Notes: generated from the letters alone by a model not told the origin. 64,000 bases of DNA from Blastomussa wellsi (GCA_947652115.1 OX393573.1:2847769-2911768); one strand, 5' to 3'; shown: positions 1-11,865, counted from the stretch's first letter. Translations and numbers: made by a program.

Positions 1-3000
1 AGGAGTTCATGTACGCTTGCAGTGTACTTTTCAGACAGCCCTGGATCTCTTTGCAGTCTTCGGCCAAGAAGGTGTAGTCGACGCTCAGCCATCGGATGGT
101 TGTCTGGCAAATCAGGTGGTCTTTCTTTGAAGGGGATATCCATAGTATAGTGTTGATCAAGCAGCTTAACCGACTCATTCCACACGAGCAATGCCTTTCG
201 GTCACTACTAGACAGGCCCAGCCGGTCGCTGCAATCATCACCTTCGAGCTTCCAGAACTTTTCCAGTTGATTTTCAATGTCTGGTCCTACTTTTGCCTTC
301 GCAAAGTTCGATGAGGCGTAAGTGTTTGGTCTTCCTTGGCCCAGAGGGCCATTCATGACCCATCCTAGGGCAGTGAGACAGGCATACGGTTCGCCTGACC
401 TTCCTCTTCGGGTCTCCTCTGGGAACATAAGGTCCGGGGTATCTTGTCCAATGATCAAATGCACTTTATCAACATCTAGCCTATGCAGATGTATATCTTC
501 AAGGTGAGGCCATTGCTTGAGGTCTGTTGATGTAGGTAAGTTGTCAAGTCCGATGTTTAAGGAAGGACGGACCATCACTCCTGTCATGTCGTACTGTGGT
601 CCACCATTTATATTTGAAACTTGCAAATTCACAAAATCCGCCTTCACTGGAGTGTTGCTTTCGTGAATTGTAGACAAATTACAAGCAAAGTTCTTTCTTG
701 AAACACCTAAGTGTTGGGCAAGTTCTTCTGAACAGTATCCACTCGTTCCACCAGGATCTATCAGAGCATAGGTTTCCATGTAGTTATTAAGTCCCTCACC
801 CTTGACACGTACAGCAACGATGGGAAGGGCGACCTTTTCTTTACTTCCTGCCACAAAATTACTTCCAACCGAAGCATTGGGTTTATTCGAAGGCGGTGGC
901 ACAGCCACATCCTTTCGGTTTGTGACTTCCTGGGTTGGCTTAGATGGCAGATGCAGAAATTTGCTGTGCTTTTGACCACAGCCATCAACATTGCAAACAA
1001 AGGGTCTACTACAGTCCCTGCCCAGGTGACCAGGCTTAAAACAGTTGACACAGAGTTTCTTGGATTGGATAAAGGATAGACGATCTTTCACACGAAGAGC
1101 CTTGAAGTCCTTGCATTGAGTGAGGTAGTGAAGTCCTCCACATTTCACACATGGTTCCTTTGGTGTACTGTAAGAAGTTTTGCTAGCCACAGGTAAGGAC
1201 TCCATTACTGGAGGAGACAGATTACTTGTATGGGAGGACTCAACTTGAATAGCATGGCTTCCTCTATTTCTCTGTGTAGAAATCTGAGACTTCTTGACAT
1301 CACCCCTAGAGGAGGCATCCTTAGGGGAAAGAGCCTTTCCGAAGACTGGATCCGAGGCCTGTTGTGCTGCTTCAGTAACTAGACGTATGACATCAGCAAG
1401 AGTAGGTGCACGATTCTCTTGGTACTTTATTGTATGATTCACCTTCAACCAGCGTGAGTGTAGGTAGGCTGGTAGCTTTTCAACAATCTGGCACAAACTT
1501 CTGCGAGTCTCGAGCTCTTTCAGGTATCCCATCGTAACGAGAGTCTCTCGACAGGTTCGCAGCTCATCGGCAAACGATTGCAAACCTTGAGTGTCCTTAA
1601 TCTTCGGCCGATCAAGTATCTTGGCTATCCAAGCCTGGGAAATAACATCATTGTTACCAAAGCGCTCCTTGAGAAGCTTCCATGCAAGCCGATATCCTTC
1701 AGTAGGTTCTTTAACGAGGCAACATTCGAGCAGACTTCTGGCCTTTCCAGTGCAGTACTGCATAAGGCTATTTAACTTAGAGCCGTCATCATCCGACTTG
1801 CTATCAACTGCGTTATTGAACGCTCTGACAAAGGGCCAATACTTCAACGGGTCTCCATCGAAGGTCATCAATTCAACTTTTGGTCTGTGGAGGCTATCTA
1901 CGAGCGACTGTTGGTGCATTCTGGTATCATTCATCATCTGTTGAAGCACATCGGCAAGGGTAGTAGGTGGTGCAAGGGTAGTAGGTGGTGCATGCTGAGA
2001 GATGTTGTCCTCTCCATAAATGGCTGAGGGGATCCATAGGGGTTGTTGAGTCCCAGCATCACCGGGTTTAGACAATGGGGTGTATTGAGCTGCTCCAAAT
2101 GACTGAGGAATGGACTTCGGAGGGGGTGGCTGTAGGTCTTGCTTCGGTTTAGATACATTAGGTGTAGGTACATTAGGTGTGGAGTGGGTGAAGCGTTGAT
2201 CTACCTTGGTGACTTTCGTCGCCGCATCAATAGGTGTATCCTCCTTGGCTTCAGCATTCATCTTTAATTGGGCTAGCTCATCTTTCATTCGGTTCATTTC
2301 TTCTTGCATAATCCTGCGTCGCTTCTCTAACTCTATTTGTAACTTGATCCTTTGACGTTCTAGGTTCATTCGCTCTTCAAGCTCTTGGCTCTCTAGCTCG
2401 AAAGCCTCCATCTCTAGGGCTTGCTGTCGCTTAACAGCTTGTACTTTAGCTTCAAGGGCAGCATTATTGTGGTGTAATGTTTGTTCAATAAGAGATTGGT
2501 GCGATGATGACTCATCTTGATTGCCATGACTAATTTCAGTGCTCATTTCATTGGTTTCTTTATGCTCCTCTTTCTTATCATGATCAGCATCATCATCCTT
2601 TTGCTCATCTTGGTGTTCATAATCATTCTCATCATCGTTGTGTTCATCAATAATCTCATCATCATTATTTTCATCCTGATGTTCATCTTTCTCTAGCTCA
2701 TCTAATTCTGCAATCCAAGCACCAACAATATCACTGAATTCATCAACTGGTGCCATAGCTTTCCTCCAATATTCATCAGCTTCAGAACGTTGATTATCAG
2801 TAGTTAAGTGGTGGACATATTCATTATGGGCTGTAGTAAACTCTTGTAACAATTGATTGAATTCAGTCATTCTTTCTTTAACTAACACATGATTTGAGTC
2901 AATAGCCATCAGTTTATCTATAGCAGTAATGGTTCTAGTCACAGCAGCCTTTGTAGTCGCACGACGTACCTTGAGATTGGCAATCAAATCGACGGGTCGT

Positions 3001-3032
3001 TCACTATTATCCATATTTCCTTCTCCAGACAT
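1..3032 (-). CDS. BEL/Pao LTR retrotransposon gag-pol polyprotein, partial
   Basis: One reading frame stays open from an ATG at 3032 (first ATG after an in-frame TGA) to the window edge, about 1010 residues, and continues leftwards. Order seen: N-terminal gag region; a very acidic D/E/H-rich stretch (about residues 120-170); an Arg/Glu-rich coiled-coil stretch (about 200-260); a DUF1759-like gag domain near 380-520; a CX2CX3HX4C zinc knuckle and a second CX2CX4HX4C knuckle (about 625-675); then a DUF1758-type retroviral-like aspartyl protease around residue 758. The end reaches the protease/reverse-transcriptase linker. Knuckles plus DUF1759/DUF1758 order is typical of BEL/Pao elements. The protease motif reads ALIDPGGTS, with DPG where D-S/T-G is usual. 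No internal stop was seen in the parts I translated. Reverse transcriptase, RNase H and integrase would lie outside the window. Confidence 0.9.
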   Translation of the reverse strand, partial: MSGEGNMDNSERPVDLIANLKVRRATTKAAVTRTITAIDKLMAIDSNHVLVKERMTEFNQLLQEFTTAHNEYVHHLTTDNQRSEADEYWRKAMAPVDEFSDIVGAWIAELDELEKDEHQDENNDDEIIDEHNDDENDYEHQDEQKDDDADHDKKEEHKETNEMSTEISHGNQDESSSHQSLIEQTLHHNNAALEAKVQAVKRQQALEMEAFELESQELEERMNLERQRIKLQIELEKRRRIMQEEMNRMKDELAQLKMNAEAKEDTPIDAATKVTKVDQRFTHSTPNVPTPNVSKPKQDLQPPPPKSIPQSFGAAQYTPLSKPGDAGTQQPLWIPSAIYGEDNISQHAPPTTLAPPTTLADVLQQMMNDTRMHQQSLVDSLHRPKVELMTFDGDPLKYWPFVRAFNNAVDSKSDDDGSKLNSLMQYCTGKARSLLECCLVKEPTEGYRLAWKLLKERFGNNDVISQAWIAKILDRPKIKDTQGLQSFADELRTCRETLVTMGYLKELETRRSLCQIVEKLPAYLHSRWLKVNHTIKYQENRAPTLADVIRLVTEAAQQASDPVFGKALSPKDASSRGDVKKSQISTQRNRGSHAIQVESSHTSNLSPPVMESLPVASKTSYSTPKEPCVKCGGLHYLTQCKDFKALRVKDRLSFIQSKKLCVNCFKPGHLGRDCSRPFVCNVDGCGQKHSKFLHLPSKPTQEVTNRKDVAVPPPSNKPNASVGSNFVAGSKEKVALPIVAVRVKGEGLNNYMETYALIDPGGTSGYCSEELAQHLGVSRKNFACNLSTIHESNTPVKADFVNLQVSNINGGPQYDMTGVMVRPSLNIGLDNLPTSTDLKQWPHLEDIHLHRLDVDKVHLIIGQDTPDLMFPEETRRGRSGEPYACLTALGWVMNGPLGQGRPNTYASSNFAKAKVGPDIENQLEKFWKLEGDDCSDRLGLSSSDRKALLVWNESVKLLDQHYTMDIPFKERPPDLPDNHPMAERRLHLLGRRLQRDPGLSEKYTASVHEL

Positions 3033-3496
3033 GTGTACAACAATAAATCAGACGGCAACAATGTGTATATTTTAGCGTTACTCTTCGTAGAAACAAATGG
3101 TATCTGGTTTAAAGGTGGAAACTTCGATGAAAAAGGCAGTTTCCAATCAATAATAATGCAATTCCAAAGGCATAACACAAATCCAACGTTGACATGATTC
3201 CAAACATGAGAAAGGCTTTGATTTCGAACTGTAGCGTACCTAGGCGCTGAGGTATTAATAAAGTAAACCTTCACTACCCAGTGGTTCGTACTCGCTTCAT
3301 TCCTATACTGTTCCAAGCTAGAGTCTATCAACACAATAGCGTAGATTTAGCGATCCAGTTTAATGTCAACTTTGATAGCGTCAAATAGCGGTTCGAACTG
3401 GAATAAACGTACAAAAAAAAACTCTAAATACAAGCAAATACGAGCAAAAATACAATAGAAAGCAAACTTACATCACTGGGCCATGATATTCCAACA
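3033..3496 (-). mobile_element. Probable 5' LTR and leader of the BEL/Pao element
   Basis: Read on the minus strand, the sequence upstream of the gag ATG begins TGTTGGAATATCATGG at 3496, a plausible TG-start of a 5' LTR. The segment has no sustained ORF. The LTR/leader boundary and primer-binding site could not be placed, and the 3' LTR needed for confirmation is outside the window, so the limits are tentative. Confidence 0.4.
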
Positions 3497-4689
3497 AAGA
3501 AGAGGAAATTACACAGTTAAATCACTATATAGAATGCAAATCACTGTAAAACCTCCGAGCCACGTTTTTCTCCCGTTCTCACGTGCGAATCCGCTGACCG
3601 CACGTGAATAACAAGTCCGCTGACCGGAAATGAAACATAACGATAACAATGTTCATATTTATGCTAAACAGTTCTTCAGCCACTACACCTGGAATTGACT
3701 TTTACTACTGCTAAATCCGCCACTTTGAAAAAGAAAGGCAAATATGGATTGGTTTGGGAAATCGAAATTCGATGTCGTATATACTCGGGAAAATTAACCC
3801 AGGAAAGTTTCATTGCCCCCAAAATTTTGAATTAGAAACTGCATTCCCCAACTAAAGGGTTTTACTGAGAAAAGGTCGGTAAAGAAGAGCGTTTACTAGT
3901 TGCTATCCGTCCATTTATTTTCTCTCCAACGCAAACTGTCCTTAACAGTTAATCCTTTTAAGTCACCTGATGCAAGTTCAGTGGAGACGAAGCGGGCATT
4001 CCTGGAAGCCTTTAAAAGTCGTCTCACAGATTAGTGGAGGGGGGCAGAGGGGGATGGGACTCCGGGAATTAGGGGATGGGAGATGTACGGGAGACGGGAG
4101 AAAAGAAGGCGGGAAGCGGGATTCACAAGATGGCCGGAACCCGGAAAAATCAGGAAAAAATTCGCAACATTGCCTAATATTTTGCAATAGTATTAAAACA
4201 AAAAGCAGGAGACACTAAAGAAGGGGCGGGAACCGGGGGTAAAAGGTACGGGAAGCGGTGTTTTATCTTCCATCAGTGGTTGATTCATGTTGACCTGTAT
4301 CATCAGTTATGCTTTTGAGTGTAGCAGAACTGGGTCCTGGTTGAAGAGAACTGAAAAAAAAAAACCAAATAATCCTTCGTTAACTAAATTTACGTATCTT
4401 CCATACCATTACAGTCATCACAAGTAAAGAAAAGACTACAGACTCCCCATGGTAAAACTATAGGGGACTGCAACACGCAAAGATACAAGCGTTACGTTAC
4501 AACGTTACAAACGTGCCGTGGATGATCAGAATAGAAGTGGTATTTATTCATCTTTGGCTTGCGAAAGAAGGTTTCGCAAATTTGAGACGTTTTAGTGGGA
4601 CTGTGCATTTGGCCCATTCTTGTCCGATCCTTTCGGTCGGCAGCTCAAACACCGGAAGTTCTCGATACGCGAACTCATTGTCAAAGCTG

Positions 4690-4765
4690 CACTCTCGTTC
4701 CCAGAGTCAACGGGCTCCTAGGTCAACCGCTGACTGAGAAGCCCGTTGACTCTGGGAACGAGATT
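4690..4765. repeat. Short hairpin, CTCGTTCCCAGAG arms
   Basis: Arms of about 22 bp reading CTCGTTCCCAGAGTC and its complement flank a loop of roughly 30 bp. Similar 'CTGGGGACGAGA' termini occur at 5275, 34235, 34510 and 54530, so this is probably the tip of a dispersed foldback family. Confidence 0.55.
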
Positions 4766-5084
4766 GTCAAATGTACGGAACGAGTACCATGCGCATACTC
4801 AAAGATTGGGAGTGGCCAGTGATCTCGATTCTTGATGCTGACCAAAGGGATCGCGGCCTCTGGTGATGAAAATGCGTTAGGCCAACGTGAAATTCGAAAT
4901 ACAATCTAGTGCAAGTGAAAGAAATATTACCGCTGATCAACTGTGGATGTCTGTGTGTTGAGTGTGGTGCGGTCCCCCACCATACAGTTGTGACTCGTCA
5001 CATGAGTGTGATGGACGTGAAACTCTGAAACAAGATTATCCAAAATTATAGTGGAAAGAACAATTTCCATGACATTCTTCTTGG

Positions 5085-5275
5085 GCCTGTGCACGAGAAA
5101 CAAGTGACTTTGGGTACACATGCCTGATTAGTGTAAAGTCCAATTCCATCAGCCGTTTTAAATCCTGACTTGGTTGGACTCACTTTGTTAAATTCTAGCC
5201 AATCAAATCGTGCGTCTCCAGAGCCATCCTCGTGCGGCCAAGAGGGGCAAGTGGTTCTGGGGACGAGAATGGGGC
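5085..5275. mobile_element. Degenerate copy of a ~280-bp foldback MITE
   Basis: Arms contain GGGCCTGTGCACGAG on the left and, less well preserved, CCTCGTGCGGCCAAGAG on the right, with inner AGTCCAAT / ATTGGACT-like and CAGCCGTTTTAA segments. The same layout occurs in better copies at 33702-33981 and 54253-54530. No coding capacity; non-autonomous DNA element. Confidence 0.65.
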
Positions 5276-6249
5276 TCCTTCGTGTACCGGATACATGACG
5301 TAAAACAAAAGGAACAAAAGATGAGAAACATTGCTACTAAAACTACAAAGAACAAAGGTAAAACAATTGAGACATTAAGCATGGCGTTTGTTTTTACCGC
5401 CAACGGCAAAAATTCAACTACTGTGGTTTGCCGTTAGGCGTTTGTGCGCGAAAATTAGTCGGTTCGTGCTTATTGTGAACCAGTGATTTTTTCCCTATTT
5501 TTCTGAGAGGTTTATTTGAAAATTAGATTAAAAGGTAACAGAATGAAAGACAGGCTCGCGTTTGCCGTATAACGTCATGCTTAATCTCTCTAATGTCTAA
5601 CATTTGCATACGGTACACGGAGTTAGAGCCAAGAATGTGTATCTACCTAGAATGGGCTCAGATAGGTCTGTCCGTTACGAACTCGCTTTGCTCGATGTGT
5701 ACGAGAACGACCGCCTGAGACAATACTCTCCGGTTTGGAGCTAATGAGCGGATACCTCGTACGAAGTTAATTATATGGCTATCTACCCACGTTCTTGCTT
5801 GCTGGAAATTCATGCAATGTTTGAAAAAGAAGAAATTATCCGTGCAGATGAATGAGAAAACTAATTGTAATTACCAATATTCTCACACCGTATCGGTGGT
5901 GAGAAAGAAGACTCCATTGGAAAATGCCCGTCATTATAACCCATTAATGCGGCAGCTGCTTCTTGAGGCTTCACTATACCGCTCAGACCTTATACAGAGA
6001 GTAAAAATTGATTACAAAGGGAACAATAGAAAGCGAGGAGAATAAAACTTTTTATTTTAAAAAGCTTTTAAAAAGCGGTATTTTCAACAAGCCTAACAAC
6101 AGAAGAATAAATCCGGGGGGAGAGCGGGCTTTGTGCCGCAGGATAAGGTATTTTTGTGGTTTTCGGTCCTTAAGTATCATTTTTGCCCCTATTGGTATTG
6201 GTCCTGCTGTGATCTTTATGTAGGGTGCCTAACTGGTATCGTCTATAAT

Positions 6250-6414
6250 AGACCTTTTTACCGATACGGCGGTCATTTTGAATTCTATTGTTTCAAGTAG
6301 CTATTGTGGGATTCCCAGGGGGCAAATTAATATGTATTTGCCCCCTGGGCATCCCATAATAGCTACTTGAGACAATAGAATTCAAAATAGTCGCAGTATC
6401 TGTAAAAAGGTCTA
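6250..6414. mobile_element. Near-perfect foldback element
   Basis: Arms of about 75 bp: the left begins AGACCTTTTTACCGATAC and the right ends with the near complement GTATCTGTAAAAAGGTCT. The inner arms include TTGAATTCTATTGTTTCAAG and GCCCCCTGG runs around a short loop (AATTAATATGTA). A non-autonomous MITE-like hairpin just downstream of the minus-strand gene ending at 6716. Confidence 0.8.
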
Positions 6415-6715
6415 ATTGTAGTGCGTAAACGGCAAGCTAACGAAATAGAAATGGTCTGCGTGAGGTAAAGTAAAGTTTGCATACGAGCCTAGTGCATGAG
6501 GCGACAGAGAGTATTTCTATTTCGAACAATTAATTAGTTAAAATTATTTCAAGGGAACGAAACAAGGTTGACCCCTTTTCGTACCTTAGTTTTCTTTTTT
6601 CTTCTTGAGTAGGGTATCATTTTTTCAGGTTAGGGCCTTAAATAGGGTATCAAATTTCGTTTTCGCCATTCTTAAGGGAGGGGCAAATGCCCATCTGAAA
6701 TTTAAGGCAGCACCC

Positions 6716-8148
6716 TCACCCGCAGGGAATAAACGTACCATCAAACCGTACTTCTGGTGAGCAAGCTCCTTCTGCGGAGGAATCAGCATGAAAAATGAAA
6801 TTCTCACTATCAAGGGAAAGGGCGTCAGATTGCCATTTGTAGAGCAGGCGGAGGCTTAAGACTGTTCCTGTCTTTATGTCGGGAAGAGTACTCATAGTGA
6901 GGTGACACTGAGTGATTTGTGATCCTTCCCAGTCCATCTCATCTTGCAGTTCTCGTTTGAGGTGGTCTAACAACACTGAGAGTCTTTCCTTTTGTGAGGA
7001 ACAAAGTACCACTCGAACATTTTGCGAATCGTTCACTTTCAACTTTGTCACGGCGACGTTATTAATCGCATCAGGATTCATGTCAGTCATGGTCCTATCA
7101 AAAGCTGCTTCCGCAGATACAGGAAGCATAATCCCCGACTGGAATGCTCCTACTTTACAGACTCGCAATCTGTCTTGAACACGTGCAACTGCGTGGAGCA
7201 GTAGATCTCCCTCCTCTTCTTTCCGCAGGAAGAACAACTCAGAGAATGTGCCGTCACAAGTGTCATACTTTACGCCCTCTCTTGTGCAGGTCACAGGAGA
7301 ATTTGTTGGGTCGGTCAGTTCAAATTTCACCACTTTGCTTGGATCGAGCTTGGCAAAACGTATCAGGCTGGATGAAACGTCGAAAAAATCACGCATGAAG
7401 ACTTCGTCAACTTCTACCATATCTGACATGATGTCTCGTATGCGACACGCCAACTGTTCCAACCTCTTGTACAACCGAACATCTTGAGGACATTTCTGGA
7501 AGAAGGGCTTCAGAAATTCTAGCATGGGCAAAACTCCCAGACTACTTCCCCACTTGACAATTACTTTGGAATGGTGTGGTTCGTCACAGTTGTTAAGACA
7601 CAAATCCTCGAGAATCTTGCACACCTCACATACCATCTGCAGGATTTTGTTGTTTCGTTTGGCCTCTCGAACTTTAGATGCCAGTTGTTTCAAAGTTGCC
7701 TTACCCAGTCCTCTCAAGCCATTTTGAACATCTGGCATAAACTTCTCGCGGAAGATTTGTTTAACGTCTTGAATGAGGTGAGGAATAACAGTCAAGAAGT
7801 TTTTAACGATTGATTCTTCAGACGAGGAACACATCTGTTGACATTTTCTTGCAGTATCCTGAGATATTTTAAGATGAACCTCTAGAAAATTAACATGGTC
7901 TTCTGTTGAGGCTGCCCTTTCCACCTCTTCAACAGAATCCTTCAACTCGATGCAGGAGTCTCTTAGCACCCTATTCCAAAGAGTTTGAATTTTGCCAGTG
8001 AAATACTGCATCAACTCAACATTCTCGATTTTCAAGTTCGAGATCTTGACTGCAAGCTCTCTCAAGTGTTTGATGTGCATCTGTCCTCTTTGTGTTACTT
8101 TGTAGTCTAGAAACAGTAACAAATACGTATGCAAGATTTCAATCTTGG
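6716..8148 (-). CDS. Unrecognised ~477-codon 3' exon, helical N-terminal half
   Basis: A single open exon ends at TGA (6716-6718). No in-frame ATG lies near its upstream end; the frame is open back to an in-frame TAG near 8196, so the exon is entered by splicing. Two acceptors fit: TTCGACAG before 8148, or TTAG just above 8195. The first 270 residues are Lys/Glu/Leu-rich and look all-helical. The second half is mixed beta/alpha, and the C-terminus is acidic. I recognise no family. With the 8148 acceptor (phase 1), the exon is phase-compatible with the donor at 9620 of the ZU5-UPA exon, so it could be an alternative terminal exon of that gene instead of a separate gene. Overlapping plus-strand ORFs are shadows. 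Confidence 0.6.
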
Positions 8149-8548
8149 CTGTCGAAAATTTTTCCTGGTATTTTTTTATCTGGCGGTTTTTGTACTAAGG
8201 GGTTTATTTTGGGGATTTTAAAAAAGTTATTCGAGATTAACATCGTTTGTTAAGTTTGATACGTGATGGCGTGTCGTTTGGGTTAAAAGAAATTCAGGTG
8301 TTTTAGAAGAGTTGAAAGAGTTTAGGTACTTGGGGGTTAATTTTCATCTATTATATATGGTTAGTTCCAACCTCCTTCTCAGGATCTCGCTCCGGGAGGA
8401 CGGGAAAATGAGAGACCCTGGGAAGGTTAGGTTAGGTTGTTTCAATGCCTTCCTTCCCCGAGAGCGTTTTACATGATCTTACCCGTGTACTATGTATACA
8501 GTGCCACTTTACCATGTAAAGGTGTAAATATATTGACAGAGAGCGCAA

Positions 8549-11500
8549 CTAAATGCCTGATAGTTGCCTGATATGCCAATACCTCTCTAATTGTGTTCTC
8601 TTCCCATCGTGTACGGGACTTGAGTAAGGAGACATCTGTCTTTGCGAGCTCAATTTCATCGAGGACGCGTAGAGAGGTGTCTCTTTGCTATGGTAATTTT
8701 CAGCATTGGCTAAGTCCCCAGAACCCCTAGCTTTGCTAACTGAAAGAGACAACTGACCTTCTGCTTTCAATTCCTCGAGACCTTTTCTCAGAGTACAAAG
8801 ATCTTCGGTCACACCAGTGTCCTTAAGCCAGGGTTGCAGCAGTACCTCCAGTTGGTCATCTTCATTGCTCCACGACTTCATCACTTGATTCGTTGTCTCT
8901 TCAGGCGTCCCAATCTTTTGTGCGATGGATTTGAGGTTAAAAATGCTTCCCTCTATTCCAAGCAAGCGCTTGACATAACCCCGCAGATCTGTAAAAAAGG
9001 TGCACATTTGCATAGTTGAGGTGCATGAAATCGCGTTTCTTATACGTATACTGAGTTTGAAAGTCTACCTCGCTACGTATTCTCAAGCATCTTTCACCTG
9101 GGTGTTTTGCCAAGGTAACGGAAACAAAAACTAGCTCTACCAGGCTGAGGTTTGAAACGAACCTATAAACTTAAAGTACAAAACCTATTGATTAGTCCAT
9201 TCAAATAAAACGCTTCTCACAAAGGTGGATTAGAAAGTACACTGGCAACTTCTACAAAGATCATCGGGAAAAAAGACTGCTCTAACTGACGCTTTTTAGT
9301 TCCAAAACCTTCTACTAGATAGGAAAGACCATTGTGATAATCATTTTTTATTCTTACACTGTACTTAGCTTTCGTAGCAAACTTTCCCGTATACGTAGAG
9401 CACTCAAAAAGATCGCATGCTCTTGCTACGTAGGCTACACTGTGCTTTGTTCGTATTCCCAATTTCGTTGTGATTTGCCGTGAGTCTCTTTGTTCAGCAA
9501 AAAAACACAACAAGGTACCAGGGTCGACCAGGGCTCGATTCTGGCGCAGAAAAGCAGAAAAGGTGGTAATGCTTGATAAAGCTTTGGAAGTGAATTTGGT
9601 TATTATTTGTCAAACTTACCTTGTTCACAGAACTGGTATTCGCTGATGTGTCCATACTGGCCTTTTACACCGATCCTTCCACATAGAATTCTTACATCAT
9701 TAATCGCTTCCAGTGGAAGTCTGATTGCTAGCCCGATGCTCCACCAATCTTGGGATTTGACAATGACATCTATGAAACTCTGTTGATCGTTAGCCAGTTT
9801 GTAGTCTTCCCCAAGACGAACAGAAACCTGAAGACTTTCACTGTTGTAGATTCGCTTGTCTGTCGGCCCGTCTGCGGAACGTAGCAATTTGAATTCATCG
9901 TTTCTCAGTTGCATCAATGCCGAAGCATCGTGTTCTTTGTAGAATGGTTCATGGAAGATGTCTTGACTCATGAATACGAGTGCAAGTTCGTGGTCAGACG
10001 AATTCTTTTTAAACAAAACTGACACAGTGTAATTGAATGGCGACAAGTTTAGCCGCGATACAATCTCTTTGGTGCGGATCCGAGTCAATGTCAGCAAGTT
10101 CGCGATGAGTGAGAATCGTTCAATTTCGATGCTTACTTCCTTCTTTGTCACATTGATGTTTGACTTTTGAGTAATGTTCTGCCAGGAGATCTTTCCGTCT
10201 TTAGCTTCTGTTCCGTGTAAAACAAGAAGGGCGTCCTCACACACGACACCCACCTCATTGAGCTCTATCTTGGTCCTTAATGTGACAGGTCTCTTGAACA
10301 AATAACCATTTGGTTGGAGGTAGACGATCGGTGCAGCAAACATGATGTCATTTTCCAAACCTCTTTGCACTATCAAGCCATAGTACTTTCCAGGGTCCTC
10401 TAGTGTAATCTTTATAGACACGGGATTGTTAACAGCTCCGACAGGACACACGAGCTGGACACCCTCCATAATCACTTCACCTCCTTCACTGGTAATAATC
10501 TTGGATGCAGCTTTTGTTGTCGTCCAGTGTTTTCTTTCCATTTCGTTCTCGAGGCTGATATCTTTGGACACATATAGGGATAAAATGATGGATAGTATTT
10601 GAAAGCATATAACATATCTTCAAAGCTCTATTGAAATAAACAACAAATGTTAATTAACTTTCGACCCTAGCCTGCAGCTGCGTTCTTTGTAGTATGTATT
10701 TGATGTTGGCGTTCATCACTTTGACTTATGGGGTTAGGCGTTTTTGTCTATCTTTCAGTATATATAGTTCAAATAATAAAGCAACCATATTCTGAGCCAT
10801 ATACAAACCAAGCAGGAATTAATTCTAAATATTATGGACTGCGTTTCCATACAGGTTGAACTAAACATAATATTCATTCTCATGTAAGAAGGGCGGCCTC
10901 TCATATTGACACCCCCTTCATTGGCCTTTATCTTAAAGTGACAGGTTTCTTGAACAATAATAATAATATTCATTCTGATCAGTTTTACCTTGCTGTGGCG
11001 ATTTTCCACTGTACGTATCATGCTCATTTTTTCCTGTCCCTCCCTAAAACACAGATTAATTAAGAACTTGTTGTTTTGTTGTCCAAAGATATGTGTAAAA
11101 TAATCAGCCGTTGGTTTTATGTGTTGTTGCTAATAAACAACTTTTTCCTGTTACATATATGTCGTTTCTCTCAATTTCCAGAATTTCGTATTTATAAATT
11201 GTTCAGTTGCATGCAAGAGCACCGCTTAAGAGTACCGGATTTCACATGAAGTACCTGGCCAACTCTGTCAGTGAGTTGAATCTCTCTAGTTGATCGACTA
11301 AGTTAGTTTAGCAAGCGCCGGTAATAATATATAGATTTTAGCCAAAGCACATTTTTTCTCGTTCTTAGCACTTGACAAATACATTCACTGGTCAGCGGCA
11401 AATTTAAAAAAAACCACACGTGAACTCGACCGGTTCTCCCCTCCTCCTCCCCCCAGAGTCTGTACGGACGGGCAGACGGATGGACGCTGGTCCGGTCACG

Positions 11501-11865
11501 TGACTACAAAATTTTCTTGGCTTGGTGATTTTTCCAAAATATCTTACCCATTGTGGTCCGCTAGTGCGCTTTGCGCGCTGGAGCTCTTCTATTTCACGTA
11601 TTGGTGGGCCTGCGTATGCCGTCTTTGGAGAAAGATAGTCGTCACGGAGAGATTTGTAATCGGAAGTTGGACTGTAGTACCATTCGCCTTCCAAATCAGC
11701 AGTTTCGTATCTTTCTCAAGATCAGCAAGGAAGTTAAAGGGTGTTTAACATCCTTTTTTATGTACACAACAAAATGGTTCGAGTTTTCAGTTACTTACCT
11801 GTTTTGGAATACCAGGAGCACTTTTTTCCGGGTCATGGACGATTCCTTCCTGGCTCATACCACGC
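8549..11865 (-). CDS. ZU5-UPA-Death domain protein, UNC5/PIDD-like
   Basis: Exon model on minus: 11799-11836 (ATG), 11548-11710, 10989-11043, 9620-10561, 8549-8988; all phases match, giving 545 aa. The first residues precede a Tyr-rich linker (EGEWYYSPTSDY). Then come a ZU5 domain (about 106-205, starting KIITSEGGEV), a UPA domain (about 230-390) and a Death domain (about 402-485; DLRGYVKRLLG, ending near CTLRKGLEEL). In known families ZU5-UPA-DD relays apoptotic or guidance signals (UNC5, PIDD, ankyrins) through Death-domain contacts. No transmembrane segment or Ig/TSP1 exon was found between this gene and the next one, so it looks cytosolic. The 55-nt exon is inferred from an acceptor TTTTAG and donor CAAG-GTAAAA and bridges phase 0 to phase 1. 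The first exon and its start are the weakest part; the ZU5-UPA and Death exons are secure. Confidence 0.8.

Larger units (their letters stand above)
3497..6249. other. Spacer without a recognisable gene
   Basis: Short ORFs on both strands show no domain and no splice-consistent structure. Contents seen: a hairpin at 4690-4765 whose arms carry CTCGTTCCCAGAG and its complement, and a degenerate foldback element at 5085-5275 (listed separately). The rest is AT-rich unique-looking sequence with a purine-rich run near 4020-4160. Confidence 0.5.

Noticed and set aside
761..1051. Minus-strand 96-residue ORF and other short ORFs within 1-3000
   Set aside because: Other-frame shadows of the open BEL/Pao polyprotein frame.
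6912..7813. Several plus-strand ORFs of 60-88 residues
   Set aside because: Antisense shadows of the open minus-strand exon 6716-8148.
11799..11865. Reading of the 67-nt exon as RGMSQEG...IPKQ (phase 0 exit)
   Set aside because: It looks protein-like but does not join in frame to the next exon by any AG acceptor; the MTRKK frame does. Left as an uncertainty of the gene start.
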